DNA of 52,695 nt from positions 1 through 52,695 of the forward strand of contig JAMCYS010000001.1 of the NCBI GenBank assembly GCA_023473795.1. The letters run 5' to 3'. The translations under genes were made by a program, and so were the position numbers. The notes under the pieces were generated by a model. It made no database searches. It saw nothing but the letters and a program-made list of their open reading frames with translations, and was not told where the DNA came from. Every line of letters begins with the position of its first letter. Positions within the stretch are counted from its first letter, which is position 1. Origin of the DNA: Chloroflexota bacterium (GTDB taxonomy: Bacteria; Chloroflexota; UBA6077; FW602-bin22; JAMCYS01). Positions 40,793 to 48,790 of this stretch are shown here, one piece after another.

Positions 40793-41791
40793 CTACGCTC
40801 GCTGCAAGAGGATCAGCGCCAGCAAGATCACCAAGCCCCCCAGCACCGTTTGCGCCGACACCACTTCGCCCAGCACCGCGGCTCCCGCGAACACCGCGAT
40901 AGGCGGTTCCAGGTACATCCAGGCCGCGACCTTGCCTGCCTGCAAGCGGGTCAAGGCGAAATTGTACAGTATATAGGCCACGACCGAGCAAACCACGGCC
41001 AGGTAGGCGATGGCCAACCACTGCCGGGGCGAGAGCGCCAGCACAGCTGCCCAGTCGTCCGTCAGTCCAGACCAGAGTAGTAGAAGCGCTGCCCCGGCAA
41101 TCGTCATCCCTGCCGTCACGGTCAGCGGCTGGTACCTGTCGCGCAGGCCGCGCACGAGCGTGCTGTAGATGGCGAAACAGAATGCGTTGGCGATCAGACA
41201 AAGGGCGCCGAGGAGGAAGCCGCTTTGCAAGGAGACTTGCAGCCCCCTCTGGCCGGCGACGACGGCCACCCCCGCGCTGCCCAGGGCCAGCGCTGCCACC
41301 CGCCTGCCGTCTAGAGGCTCACCCAGCGCCACGGCCGCCACAATCGTCGTCGCCAACGGTATTGTGCCCACCACGAGAATGGCGGCCAGGCCGGCGTTGG
41401 TCAGCTGGATGCCGGCGTACTGCAGCCAGAAATAGAGACTGACGCCAAAGAAGCCCACCACCAGGAACGCCGGGATGTCGGCGACCCGCAAAGGTCGCAC
41501 CCGTCTGTGCTGGCGGAGGAGAATTGGCGTGAAGAGGACCGCCGCCAAGGCGAAACGGACCGCCGCCAGGAGTGTCGGCGTTAGGGCGGTCTCTCGGGTC
41601 TCGGGAGCCAGCACCAGCCGGCTGGCGACGAAAGAACCGCCCCAGACGCCCGCGACAAGAAGTAGCAGCGGATAAACGGCCCACTGGCGCCATTTGCCGC
41701 GGGCGTTGGCGATCGCCACCAGGCGAGGGCTGCTCTGCAAGGGCCGGCTCCCCGCGCCCCGTCTCGTGAGGGCGCTCGGCCATTCTAGCAT
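40793..41791 (-). CDS. EamA/DMT-family transporter
   Basis: 332 residues with ten hydrophobic helices in two EamA repeats (VAGVWGGSFVASRLVL; ANAFCFAIYSTLVRG) and conserved PLATTIVAAVALGEPL and YLEPPIAVFAGAAVLGE segments, as in drug/metabolite exporters. The start is uncertain: ATG 41791 has no ribosome site, while GTG 41719 would trim a polar Arg-rich N-terminal tail. Confidence 0.88.
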   Translation of the reverse strand: MLEWPSALTRRGAGSRPLQSSPRLVAIANARGKWRQWAVYPLLLLVAGVWGGSFVASRLVLAPETRETALTPTLLAAVRFALAAVLFTPILLRQHRRVRPLRVADIPAFLVVGFFGVSLYFWLQYAGIQLTNAGLAAILVVGTIPLATTIVAAVALGEPLDGRRVAALALGSAGVAVVAGQRGLQVSLQSGFLLGALCLIANAFCFAIYSTLVRGLRDRYQPLTVTAGMTIAGAALLLLWSGLTDDWAAVLALSPRQWLAIAYLAVVCSVVAYILYNFALTRLQAGKVAAWMYLEPPIAVFAGAAVLGEVVSAQTVLGGLVILLALILLQRA

Positions 41792-41820
41792 GGGAGGCAG
41801 GGTGGTGCGACCGGCCGGCG

Positions 41821-42060
41821 TCAGGCCAGCAGGGCCTGTGCGTTCTCGCCGCCCCAGAACGCGCCCGGCCGGGCGTTGTCCAGGAGGTCGAGGCTTTAGT
41901 GGCCCCCCTCGAACAGCCCGTTGAGAGAGCCCTCCTGGTCGCCGAGGCAGGGATGAATCCCCGCCGCCGGGCCGGCGCCGCGGGCCCGCTGGGTAAAGAA
42001 GCGCGAACCTGCTAGGTGATGTCGCGACAGCCGACGTAGAAGGCGCGCGCCCAGCATCAT
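41821..42060 (-). pseudogene. Possible broken small gene
   Basis: From ATG 42060 an 80-codon frame runs to TGA at 41821 but has one internal TAA (41896-41898). The text on both sides looks coding-like (GIHPCLGDQEGSLNGLFEGG and SLDLLDNARPGAFWGGENAQ). I do not recognise a family; it might be chance in high-G+C DNA. The rest of 41792-42301 shows only the promoter element at 42149. Confidence 0.3.
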
Positions 42061-42148
42061 AACGCACCCGACCGCACGGTTGGAAACCGTTCCTTCTGCC
42101 TTGAGGTCGCCGGCAGCCTCGCCTTGCTTCGCTGCGGGCGAGAGGGGC

Positions 42149-42154
42149 TATAAT
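42149..42154 (+). promoter_or_regulatory. -10 element upstream of the aldo/keto reductase
   Basis: A perfect TATAAT on the plus strand about 150 bases before the gene; TTGCTT lies 19 bases upstream, so the promoter is suboptimal or activator-dependent. Confidence 0.4.
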
Positions 42155-42301
42155 CTAGGAAGACACGCGTACCGTTGCCGCCGCCGGCCCCGCCTGGCCC
42201 GCAACGCGAGGTGCTGACGCGGTGCTGTTCCCCGTGGCACTTGGCGACGCCGGAGAATAACGCTCGCGCGCTCGTAGGCACTCAAAGGAGGAGAAGAAGA
42301 A

Positions 42302-43174
42302 ATGGAAGAACGTCCCTTCGGCAGCACCGGCCAGAAGTTCCCCATTTTGAGCTTTGGTGGCCAGCGCATCGTCGACGCCCACGGTTGTACCGAGGCGGAG
42401 GCGATCAAGATCGTCAACACGGCGATCGATCGGGGCATTCGCTACTTTGACACCGCCTGGGTCTACTCCGACGGCCAGGCCGAGGAGCGGCTGGGCAAGG
42501 CTATCAAAGGCCGGCGCCAGGACATCTGGATCGCCACCAAGGTGCGAGCACGTGACCGCGGCGGAGCCGTGAAGCAGCTCGAGGACAGCCTGCGTCGCCT
42601 GCAGGCCGACCACGTGGACGAGTGGCGCTTCCACAACATCTGGTCTCTGGGCGAGCTGGACCAGGTCACCGGTCCCGGTGGGGCGCTGGAGGCAGCCATG
42701 CAGGCTCGCGATCAGGGCAAGGTCCGTTACGTCAGCATCAGCGGTCATACCGATCCCCAGGTGCAGGTGGAGGCGCTGAATCGCTTCCCCTTCGCCAGCG
42801 TGCTCATTGCCGTCTCGGTCCTCGACCACTTCATCGCCAGCTTTGCCGAGGAGTTCCTGCCCGTGGCCAACGCCAGGGGCGTGGCGACCATAGGCATGAA
42901 GGTGCTGGCGTTAGGCAAATTGGCGCAGGTCTACGACCGGGCGCTGCGCTATACCTTCGGCCTGCCGATCAGCACCGCCATCGTCGGCATGGAGTCGATG
43001 GAACAACTGGAGCGCAACCTGGCCGTGGCCGAGAACTACCGGCCGTTGAGCGATCAAGAGAAGCTGGACCTGTACCGCGAGGTCCTGCCGCTGGTGAGCC
43101 CGCAAGTGGTGCGCTGGAAGGCCGAGGACTTCCAGAACCCCACGAGCTGGAAACACCGGGCAGTCAGGGCCTAA
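42302..43174 (+). CDS. Aldo/keto reductase family oxidoreductase
   Basis: 290 residues. The AKR tetrad is visible: Asp and Tyr in YFDTAWVYSDG, Lys in IATKVRA, His in EWRFHNIW. NADPH-region features are in FGLPISTAIVGMESMEQLER. ATG at 42302 follows AAAGGAGGAGAAGAA. Short C-terminus, no Fe-S motif, unlike the ferredoxin-linked AKRs. Substrate unknown; it is a single-gene unit. Confidence 0.9.
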   Translation: MEERPFGSTGQKFPILSFGGQRIVDAHGCTEAEAIKIVNTAIDRGIRYFDTAWVYSDGQAEERLGKAIKGRRQDIWIATKVRARDRGGAVKQLEDSLRRLQADHVDEWRFHNIWSLGELDQVTGPGGALEAAMQARDQGKVRYVSISGHTDPQVQVEALNRFPFASVLIAVSVLDHFIASFAEEFLPVANARGVATIGMKVLALGKLAQVYDRALRYTFGLPISTAIVGMESMEQLERNLAVAENYRPLSDQEKLDLYREVLPLVSPQVVRWKAEDFQNPTSWKHRAVRA

Positions 43175-43327
43175 CGGTACGCGACCGCAGGGCTCGCGTC
43201 CGTCGATGGTAGATCGTCGCGGCCTGTTGGCGATCAAAGCTGCGGTGAATAGGACGTAGCGCTGGGGCTTGTGCCCGGCTCCGGTCGGCCCCAGGGTTAC
43301 CGGAAGCCCCGGAGCGCGGGAGAAGGC

Positions 43328-43714
43328 TCACCCGCCGTAGAGTCTGGTCACGCAGTTATTGGGGCCATAGAGTCTGGTCTCTTGGGAATAGGCGGTCCGG
43401 TTCGGTTCAGGGGGCGCGCATCCGGGCCAACTCCCACGTAAGTGTCTGCCAGGGTCCGATCCGTTTGGTATGCAGTGCCTTGTGGCGGTCTCGGTGGAGC
43501 CACGGTGGGTGTTGCATACGTGGAGCCACCCCTCGTGGGCCGCTCCGATCACTGGTCCACGCCCCTGGAGTGGGCTAACCTACCCGGACCGCGGGGTACA
43601 AGCCCTCCGCGCTACGGCTTGATTGGAGGCTAGGTATCGCCAACACGTTCCACCGGCCAATCAAAGCGACACAACTCAATGACGAGTCGAGTGACCAGAC
43701 TCTACGGCGGGTGA
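43328..43714. mobile_element. 387-bp element with perfect 24-bp terminal inverted repeats, no transposase
   Basis: The left end 43328-43351 (TCACCCGCCGTAGAGTCTGG...) is the exact reverse complement of the right end 43691-43714. The 12-mer TAGAGTCTGGTC recurs at 43368-43379. No frame encodes a transposase. The core contains the dispersed unit ACCGCGGGGTACAAGCCC (about 43599). No flanking target duplication is clear. It looks like a MITE or the remains of an insertion sequence. The flank 43175-43327 shows nothing. Confidence 0.7.
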
Positions 43715-43744
43715 CACAGGGTCGTGGGAGTGGAGCACTACTAG

Positions 43745-44095
43745 ATGCCTGAGGATTTGACTCGCCAACTATTCAATCGTCTGCGCTACATAGAGGGCCA
43801 GGCTCAGGGCGTGCGGCGCATGTTGATCGGCGGTCGCGCTTCCGAGGACGTGCTGACCCAGCTGCGGGCACTCGAGTCGGCCGCCGCCGGGGCCAGAGAG
43901 CTCTACGTGCGGCAGCTGGTCCAGCAAGGAATGTGGGAGGAGGTGCGCCGCCACCTGGCGGACCTTCTGGAAGCCAGGGGCGAAGGCCCCGCCCTTATCG
44001 CCCGCCTCGAAGCCGACCTCTTCACCCCGCCCGAGAAGCGCAAACGCCGGCGGAGAGCGGTGTCCGCGGAGAGCGGCGAGGTGGATGGGGAGTAA
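43745..44095 (+). CDS. CsoR/RcnR-family (DUF156) protein without canonical metal ligands
   Basis: 116 residues, all-helical, with the CsoR core LFNRLRYIEGQAQGVRRMLI and EDVLTQLRALESAAAGAREL. In copper or formaldehyde sensors a cysteine follows at RYC and a His/Cys pair in the third helix; here these read RAS and LYVRQL, with no cysteine anywhere in the protein. It therefore cannot sense Cu(I) in the known way. The C-terminus carries an Arg/Lys-rich tail (PPEKRKRRRRAV). It starts 31 bases after the inverted-repeat element and has no good ribosome site. No copper or nickel exporter is adjacent. Confidence 0.8.
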   Translation: MPEDLTRQLFNRLRYIEGQAQGVRRMLIGGRASEDVLTQLRALESAAAGARELYVRQLVQQGMWEEVRRHLADLLEARGEGPALIARLEADLFTPPEKRKRRRRAVSAESGEVDGE

Positions 44096-44272
44096 GGGCA
44101 CGGCTGTGCCAAGCCACGGCGACGGAGCGAGGTTGCCCCAAGGCGAGTTCTGGGGTGGACCGTTGGCGCACGTGCCTGTGGACCGGCACCCGGTGCTACG
44201 CTGAAGAGGGATGTTCCCCGCTGCTGCCGATCGCTCCGTCGATCATCTTGGCGCTTCCTCCATCCCTCGTGC

Positions 44273-44339
44273 TCGTAGTGAGCGCTTTAGCGCTTTCTTC
44301 TTACAGTGCGAACGGAAAACGCCAAAGCGCTCACTACGA
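44273..44339. repeat. Palindromic repeat (TCGTAGTGAGCGCTTT ... AAAGCGCTCACTACGA)
   Basis: Perfect 16-bp inverted arms with a 35-base centre that itself contains AGCGCTTTAGCGCT. It has the look of a dispersed element and could end transcription from both sides. Confidence 0.75.
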
Positions 44340-44354
44340 ACCGCCCCTTTCCTC

Positions 44355-45206
44355 CTACCCTGCCCACAGCTGGTGGCCGCCGTCCACGCGCAGGACCTGG
44401 CCGCTGACGAAGTTCTCGGGGTTCAGCAGGAAAGCCACGGCGCGGGCGATCTCTATCGGCCAGCCGTAGCGCTTGAGCGTGCCTTCTTTCACCATCTGAC
44501 TCTGGTCGATGGCCCGCGTGGCCAAGAAACGGGGCGTCACGATTGGCCCCGGGGCGATGCTGTTCACCCGCACGTCGTACTGGCGCAGTTCGGCCGCCAG
44601 GCAACGCGTGTAGTGCACGACCCCCGCTTTGGCCACGCCGTAGATGACCTGCTCCTCCCGGCCGATGAAGGCGGCGTCCGAGGAGATGCTGACGATGCTG
44701 CCGGACTTGCGGGCCATCATCTCCGGCGCCACGGCCTTGCAGACCAAAATCGTCGCCACCAGGTTGCGGTTGAGGATGGCGAAGACGTCGTCCACGGCGA
44801 CGTTGACCGCGTCGTTAGATTCTGGCTTGCCGCCTCGCGGCCCGGCGGTGCCGGCGGCGCCGATATCGCCGCCCGCGTTGCAGACCAGCAGGTCGATGCG
44901 TCCGAACTTGGCCCTGACCTCGCCCACCACACGCTCGACCTCGTGGGGCACCGTCACATCCCCATGGACGGGGAAGATATCGGCGCCAGTCTCGGCAACA
45001 ATGGCCTCCGCCACCGCCCGCAGCGAATCGGCCTCGTTGAAGGCGCGGGTGGAGGTGGGCGTGCTGCCGTGCACGGCCACGCTCGCGCCCAGTTCCGCCA
45101 GGTGCGCCGCGACCACCCTGCCCAGGCCCCGAGAGGAGCCCGTAACGAGGGCCACTTTGCCGGAGAAAGGCAATCGCGGATAGGTTTGAGAGTCCCTGGT
45201 CCCCAT
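44355..45206 (-). CDS. SDR-family oxidoreductase
   Basis: 283 residues, classical SDR: TGSSRGLG cofactor loop, LLVCNAGGDIG, SISSDAAF with catalytic Ser, and YGVAK (Tyr, Lys). An insertion of about 20 residues after the NAG motif (TAGPRGGKPESNDAVN) is unusual. ATG 45206 follows GGAGGGTCGAGA. The C-terminus (RVDGGHQLW) is standard. Role unknown. Confidence 0.88.
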   Translation of the reverse strand: MGTRDSQTYPRLPFSGKVALVTGSSRGLGRVVAAHLAELGASVAVHGSTPTSTRAFNEADSLRAVAEAIVAETGADIFPVHGDVTVPHEVERVVGEVRAKFGRIDLLVCNAGGDIGAAGTAGPRGGKPESNDAVNVAVDDVFAILNRNLVATILVCKAVAPEMMARKSGSIVSISSDAAFIGREEQVIYGVAKAGVVHYTRCLAAELRQYDVRVNSIAPGPIVTPRFLATRAIDQSQMVKEGTLKRYGWPIEIARAVAFLLNPENFVSGQVLRVDGGHQLWAG

Positions 45207-45250
45207 TCTCGACCCTCCATTCAGACTGCGCTTGACGTGGAGTTCTGGCC

Positions 45251-46309
45251 TCACATGCTCTCTTTGATCTTGACCGCGCTGTTCTTCACAGCTTCGACAG
45301 CTTCGGGGTGCCCAACGAGCGCAGTCTCGATCTTGACGCTAGGCCACTTCGTGAAATCATCCGGTAGGTTGGCGAACTGGGGTACCGAAACAAGCCCGGC
45401 GTAGAACTGCCTCGCAACGTCCGTAGGTAACCACCCGAAGTTGAAAGTGAGGTAGCCATTTGTGTAGACACTGAAAAGGCTAATGGTCTTGCCGTTCCTT
45501 AGGTAGTGAAATGTGAATGAGCCTGTCTTGACCCCGTTGCCGTGCCAGAGCCTGTCCGCGTGCTCCTTGGTCCATTCATATAGGTCGATAGCCACCTGCG
45601 CTGCTGGTACACTCAGTTCCGACAGTAGCACTGCGCGAATCCGTGCTTCGTCCCATTGGCTGCGCGGGGTTTGTCGACCTTCGACCTTTCCTTGGACGTG
45701 CGGTACGAGCACCTCTACCTCCTCGCTTTGGAAGCGCCTCATCTCGAGAGCGTGGAAAGAGAAGGCAGGTTTGCCACAGGCGTTGATGAATCTGGTCGTC
45801 CGTTCAAGCTCCGCGTTGATGCTATCCACTGCTACCACCAGCATAAAGGAACCGGTCGCCAGGTTGTCTCGCACCGCTACTCGAAACGACTCCTCGTCCC
45901 AGTCAGGCACGTTGAGTGAATCGCGCACTAGGTCCGCTATACCCTTGCCTGCGGTCTTGCTCACCAGTGAATCGAGCTGTTCGTAGGACATTCCCCACAA
46001 GAAAGAACCGTACTCTAGGATCTGTCCGACGACCTTACGTTTGATTTCTTGATTCGCGGCGAGCTTGCACTCGATGATTGCTATGTCTCCACCTTTGCTG
46101 AAAGCAATGACGTCCGTATAGCCAGATCCAGGCAGCCCTATCTCTCTTACAGCCGCGACGAGTGGGGACGCTCCGTCACGCAACTCGTCGGTCGGGACTA
46201 TGCTAGGTGACTCCACCAGCATTTCGTGCAGTGCTTTCTCACCAAGATAAGACTTGGACTCAACCGGATGCCAGCCGTGCTCTTTCTTGGTGCGGACGAG
46301 TATCCTCAT
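45251..46309 (-). CDS. PD-(D/E)XK nuclease-like protein of lower G+C
   Basis: 352 residues. A PD-(D/E)XK core is visible: Asp66 in GYTDVIAF, Glu80 and Lys82 in IAIIECK, and a QxxxY motif (Gln96-Tyr100, QILEY). The C-terminal half (about 220-340) resembles domains appended to DUF91/NucS-like or anti-phage nucleases: YEWTKEHADRLWHGNGVKTG then SFTFHYLRNGKTISLF. The gene is clearly less G+C-rich than its neighbours with many A/T third bases, which suggests recent transfer. ATG 46309 follows GAGGGGGACAG. No methyltransferase or partner is adjacent. Nuclease activity and a defence role are inference. Confidence 0.75.
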   Translation of the reverse strand: MRILVRTKKEHGWHPVESKSYLGEKALHEMLVESPSIVPTDELRDGASPLVAAVREIGLPGSGYTDVIAFSKGGDIAIIECKLAANQEIKRKVVGQILEYGSFLWGMSYEQLDSLVSKTAGKGIADLVRDSLNVPDWDEESFRVAVRDNLATGSFMLVVAVDSINAELERTTRFINACGKPAFSFHALEMRRFQSEEVEVLVPHVQGKVEGRQTPRSQWDEARIRAVLLSELSVPAAQVAIDLYEWTKEHADRLWHGNGVKTGSFTFHYLRNGKTISLFSVYTNGYLTFNFGWLPTDVARQFYAGLVSVPQFANLPDDFTKWPSVKIETALVGHPEAVEAVKNSAVKIKESM

Positions 46310-46403
46310 AATCTGTCCCCCTCAGCAAACCACAGAATGGGCAGACGGTTTAGCCAATCCGTTAGACTGCGATTCGCCTAGACTCCCGGTCTCACGGTAC
46401 GGC

Positions 46404-47510
46404 TTATCTCGCCAGCACGTAGTGCATACCGCCGAGCTGGCGCACGGCGCCCTTCAGTTCCAGCATGGCCAGGGCGCTCAGCACCTCCGCCGCCGGTAGC
46501 ACGGCCTGCCGGCAGACCTCGTCGATGTGCAGCGGCTCGCGGGTCAGGATCCCCAGGAGCGTCACCTCCGTGGGGTTGGCGGCCACGGCCCCCAGCAGCT
46601 CGCGCATCTCCATCTGCTGGGGCGCAGAGGCCAAGTTCAGTTCATCCAGAACATCCTGGGCGCTCAGCACCAGCTTCGCCCCCTGCTGGATCAGCCTGTT
46701 CGTACCCCGGCTGGTGCGGGCGAAGATCGGCCCCGGCACCGCCAGAACCTCGCGGTTCTGCTCCAAGGCGAAGTCGGCCGTGATTAGCGCTCCAGAGTCC
46801 TCGCCCGCCTCGACCACGACCGTTCCCAGCGAGAGGCCGCTGATGATGCGGTTGCGGGGCGGGAAGTTGGCGGCGTCGGGCTTGGTACCCAACGGATACT
46901 CGCTTACCACCGCGCCTCGTTCGGCGATCTCCTCGGCCAGGCGCTTGTTCTCGTAGGGATAGATGACGTCGAGGCCGCTGCCCAGCACCGCCACCGTGCG
47001 CCCGCCGGCCTGTAGCGCGGCTCGATGGGAGACGGTGTCGATGCCTCGGGCCAGACCACTGACTATAGTGATGCTGTTTGCCACCAGCTCGGCTACCAGC
47101 GCTTCGGCGGCCTCGCGGCCGTACATTGTCGCCCGGCGCGTGCCCACGACGGCCACGGCCAGCTCGTCGGCCGGCAACAGTTCACCCCGCAGGTAGAGTA
47201 CGGCCGGCGGGGCGTAGATCTGGCGCAGGCGTTCCGGGTAGTCGGGGTCGACGACGGTGAGGGCGCGCACCGCCTGGCGCGCCAGCGCCGCCAGCTCCCG
47301 CTCGGGGTCGAGCCGGGGGCGGGCCGCCAGCACCGACTCCACGGCCTTGGCCTCGAGACCGGCCCGGCCGAGACCGGCCGGGTCGGACTGCCAGGCCAGC
47401 GCCAACGAGCCGAAACGATCGTACAGACGCTTGATCTTGATCGCGCCCACGCCTGGGATGCGGTTGAAGGCTATCCAGTAGCCGGTTTCGAGGGGATCGG
47501 CATCAGACAC
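46404..47510 (-). CDS. dprA: DNA-processing protein DprA
   Basis: 368 residues: N-terminal helix-hairpin-helix part (FNRIPGVGAIKIKRLYDRFG), the Rossmann DprA domain (VSGLARGIDTVSHRAALQAG, AVLGSGLDVIYPYENK, FPPRNRIISGLS) and a C-terminal winged helix (about 305-368). It loads RecA on incoming single-stranded DNA in transformation. Start is GTG at 47510. Its promoter overlaps the 3' end of the upstream metalloprotease gene. Confidence 0.95.
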   Translation of the reverse strand: MSDADPLETGYWIAFNRIPGVGAIKIKRLYDRFGSLALAWQSDPAGLGRAGLEAKAVESVLAARPRLDPERELAALARQAVRALTVVDPDYPERLRQIYAPPAVLYLRGELLPADELAVAVVGTRRATMYGREAAEALVAELVANSITIVSGLARGIDTVSHRAALQAGGRTVAVLGSGLDVIYPYENKRLAEEIAERGAVVSEYPLGTKPDAANFPPRNRIISGLSLGTVVVEAGEDSGALITADFALEQNREVLAVPGPIFARTSRGTNRLIQQGAKLVLSAQDVLDELNLASAPQQMEMRELLGAVAANPTEVTLLGILTREPLHIDEVCRQAVLPAAEVLSALAMLELKGAVRQLGGMHYVLAR

Positions 47511-47545
47511 GGCTCATCCTCACCACGGCCGCCGGCCGCACCGGG

Positions 47546-47575
47546 ATGATAGCCTAGCGCCCAAGCGGTGGTCAA
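47546..47575 (-). promoter_or_regulatory. Promoter of dprA
   Basis: Minus-strand TTGACC, an 18-base spacer and TATCAT; the -35 box overlaps the last codons of the neighbouring gene. Confidence 0.65.
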
Positions 47576-48078
47576 GAGTCTTCCCCTTCGTCCCCTTCCA
47601 TGCCTTTGGCGATCAGAAAGCCACGCGCGCGTTCCGTCAGGGGATAGCGGTTCACCAGCCGCCAGAAGCGCGGCGAGTGATTCGGCTGCAGCAGGTGGGC
47701 CAGCTCGTGCACGAGGACGTAGTCGAGGACCCAGTCGGGCATCTCCGCCAGGCGGTGGGACAGGCGGATGCTGCGATCGGCCGGACTGCAGCTGCCCATA
47801 CGGGTGTTCTGGTTGGTGACGAAGCTTAACGAGTTCCACCGCAGCTTGCCTTCGAAGTAGCGCCGGTTCAGTTCCTGCGCCCGCCGCTGCAATTGGTCAT
47901 CTCCGTTGAGTTCCGCTCGCCGATGGGCCTTGGTGGCGCGTTCGGCCATCCGCTCGACCCACTTCTGCTCCTCGGCGGGCGTGAGCCCCGCGGGCAGGCG
48001 CACCACGAGTGTGTCGCCCTGCAAGCGAGCAGAGATGGTCTTATGGCGGCGGGCGCTGCGGAGGATTTGGACCTGCAT
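47572..48078 (-). CDS. YgjP/SprT-like zinc metallopeptidase-family protein
   Basis: 168 residues of the YgjP (DUF45/WLM-related) family. The zinc site is VLVHELAHLLQPNHSPRFW. Upstream are YFEGKLRW, TNQNTRMGSCSP and IRLSHRLAEMPDWVLDY, all typical of this family. The N-terminus (QVQILRSARRHKTISARL) is the usual strand pair. Biochemical function is uncertain; an E. coli homologue has been linked to UTP breakdown. Confidence 0.9.
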   Translation of the reverse strand: MQVQILRSARRHKTISARLQGDTLVVRLPAGLTPAEEQKWVERMAERATKAHRRAELNGDDQLQRRAQELNRRYFEGKLRWNSLSFVTNQNTRMGSCSPADRSIRLSHRLAEMPDWVLDYVLVHELAHLLQPNHSPRFWRLVNRYPLTERARGFLIAKGMEGDEGEDS

Positions 48079-48121
48079 TTACCCAATCTAGCCGGGCGGG
48101 CGGGCGCTGTCAAGGTGATCG

Positions 48122-48150
48122 TTGACACGGATACGATGATGTGCTACGTT
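48122..48150 (+). promoter_or_regulatory. Probable greA promoter
   Basis: TTGACA, 17-base spacer with TGC before TACGTT. Leader to the greA start would be about 150 bases. Confidence 0.55.
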
Positions 48151-48309
48151 ATAGCTACCCCCAGCGAGCAACGCGCCGAGGGCGCGAGCGCATCCAACGA
48201 ACATCAGCCCGCGATGCCGGCTATGCACCGCGCGGCGGTCTCGACCGACTCCGGATCAGGTTTACTTCAGTCGTGCGAGCGTTCTCCTTCTAGCGAGATT
48301 GGAACGGGT

Positions 48310-48780
48310 ATGGAAGACAAGACTATCTCCTTGACGCCCGAAGGGCGAGCCAGACTCGAGGCCGAACTCAAGCATCTGCGCGAAGAGCACCGCCCCCAGG
48401 TGGTGCAGCGTCTCCACACGGCGCGCGAAGACAGCGAGGCCTGGGATAACCCCGAGATCATCGAGGCCAAGAACGATCTCTCGTTCGTGGACGGACGCAT
48501 TCAGGAGATCGAACGCACCCTGGCCAAGGCTGCCCCGATTCCGGCATTGAAGACTCCCGGCCTGGTCACGCTTGGCTCGCGCGTCACCCTGCACAACGAG
48601 GAGACTGGCGAAGACGAGGTCTACACCATCGTAGGCTCGGCCGAAGCGCAGCCGCGCGAGGGCAAGATCTCCGACCGCTCGCCCGTTGGCCGCGCGGTAC
48701 TGGGCCATAGGGAGCAGGACAAGGTGCAGGTCGAGACGCCGGCAGGTCCGTTGGACCTGCTGATCGCGAGAGTCGAGTAG
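48310..48780 (+). CDS. greA: Transcription elongation factor GreA
   Basis: 156 residues, normal for GreA: N-terminal coiled coil (LTPEGRARLEAELKHLREEH; IEAKNDLSFVDGRIQEIER) with acidic tip, then the C-terminal FKBP-like domain (YTIVGSAEAQPREGKISDRS, PVGRAVLG, VQVETPAGPLDLLI). It rescues backtracked RNA polymerase by stimulating transcript cleavage. ATG 48310 is chosen from the family N-terminus; the frame is open further upstream without a ribosome site. Confidence 0.95.
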   Translation: MEDKTISLTPEGRARLEAELKHLREEHRPQVVQRLHTAREDSEAWDNPEIIEAKNDLSFVDGRIQEIERTLAKAAPIPALKTPGLVTLGSRVTLHNEETGEDEVYTIVGSAEAQPREGKISDRSPVGRAVLGHREQDKVQVETPAGPLDLLIARVE

Positions 48781-48790
48781 CCGACCCCGT

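Noticed and set aside
43328-43714. Insertion sequence with transposase
   Set aside because: Inverted ends are clear but no frame in the 387 bases encodes a transposase.
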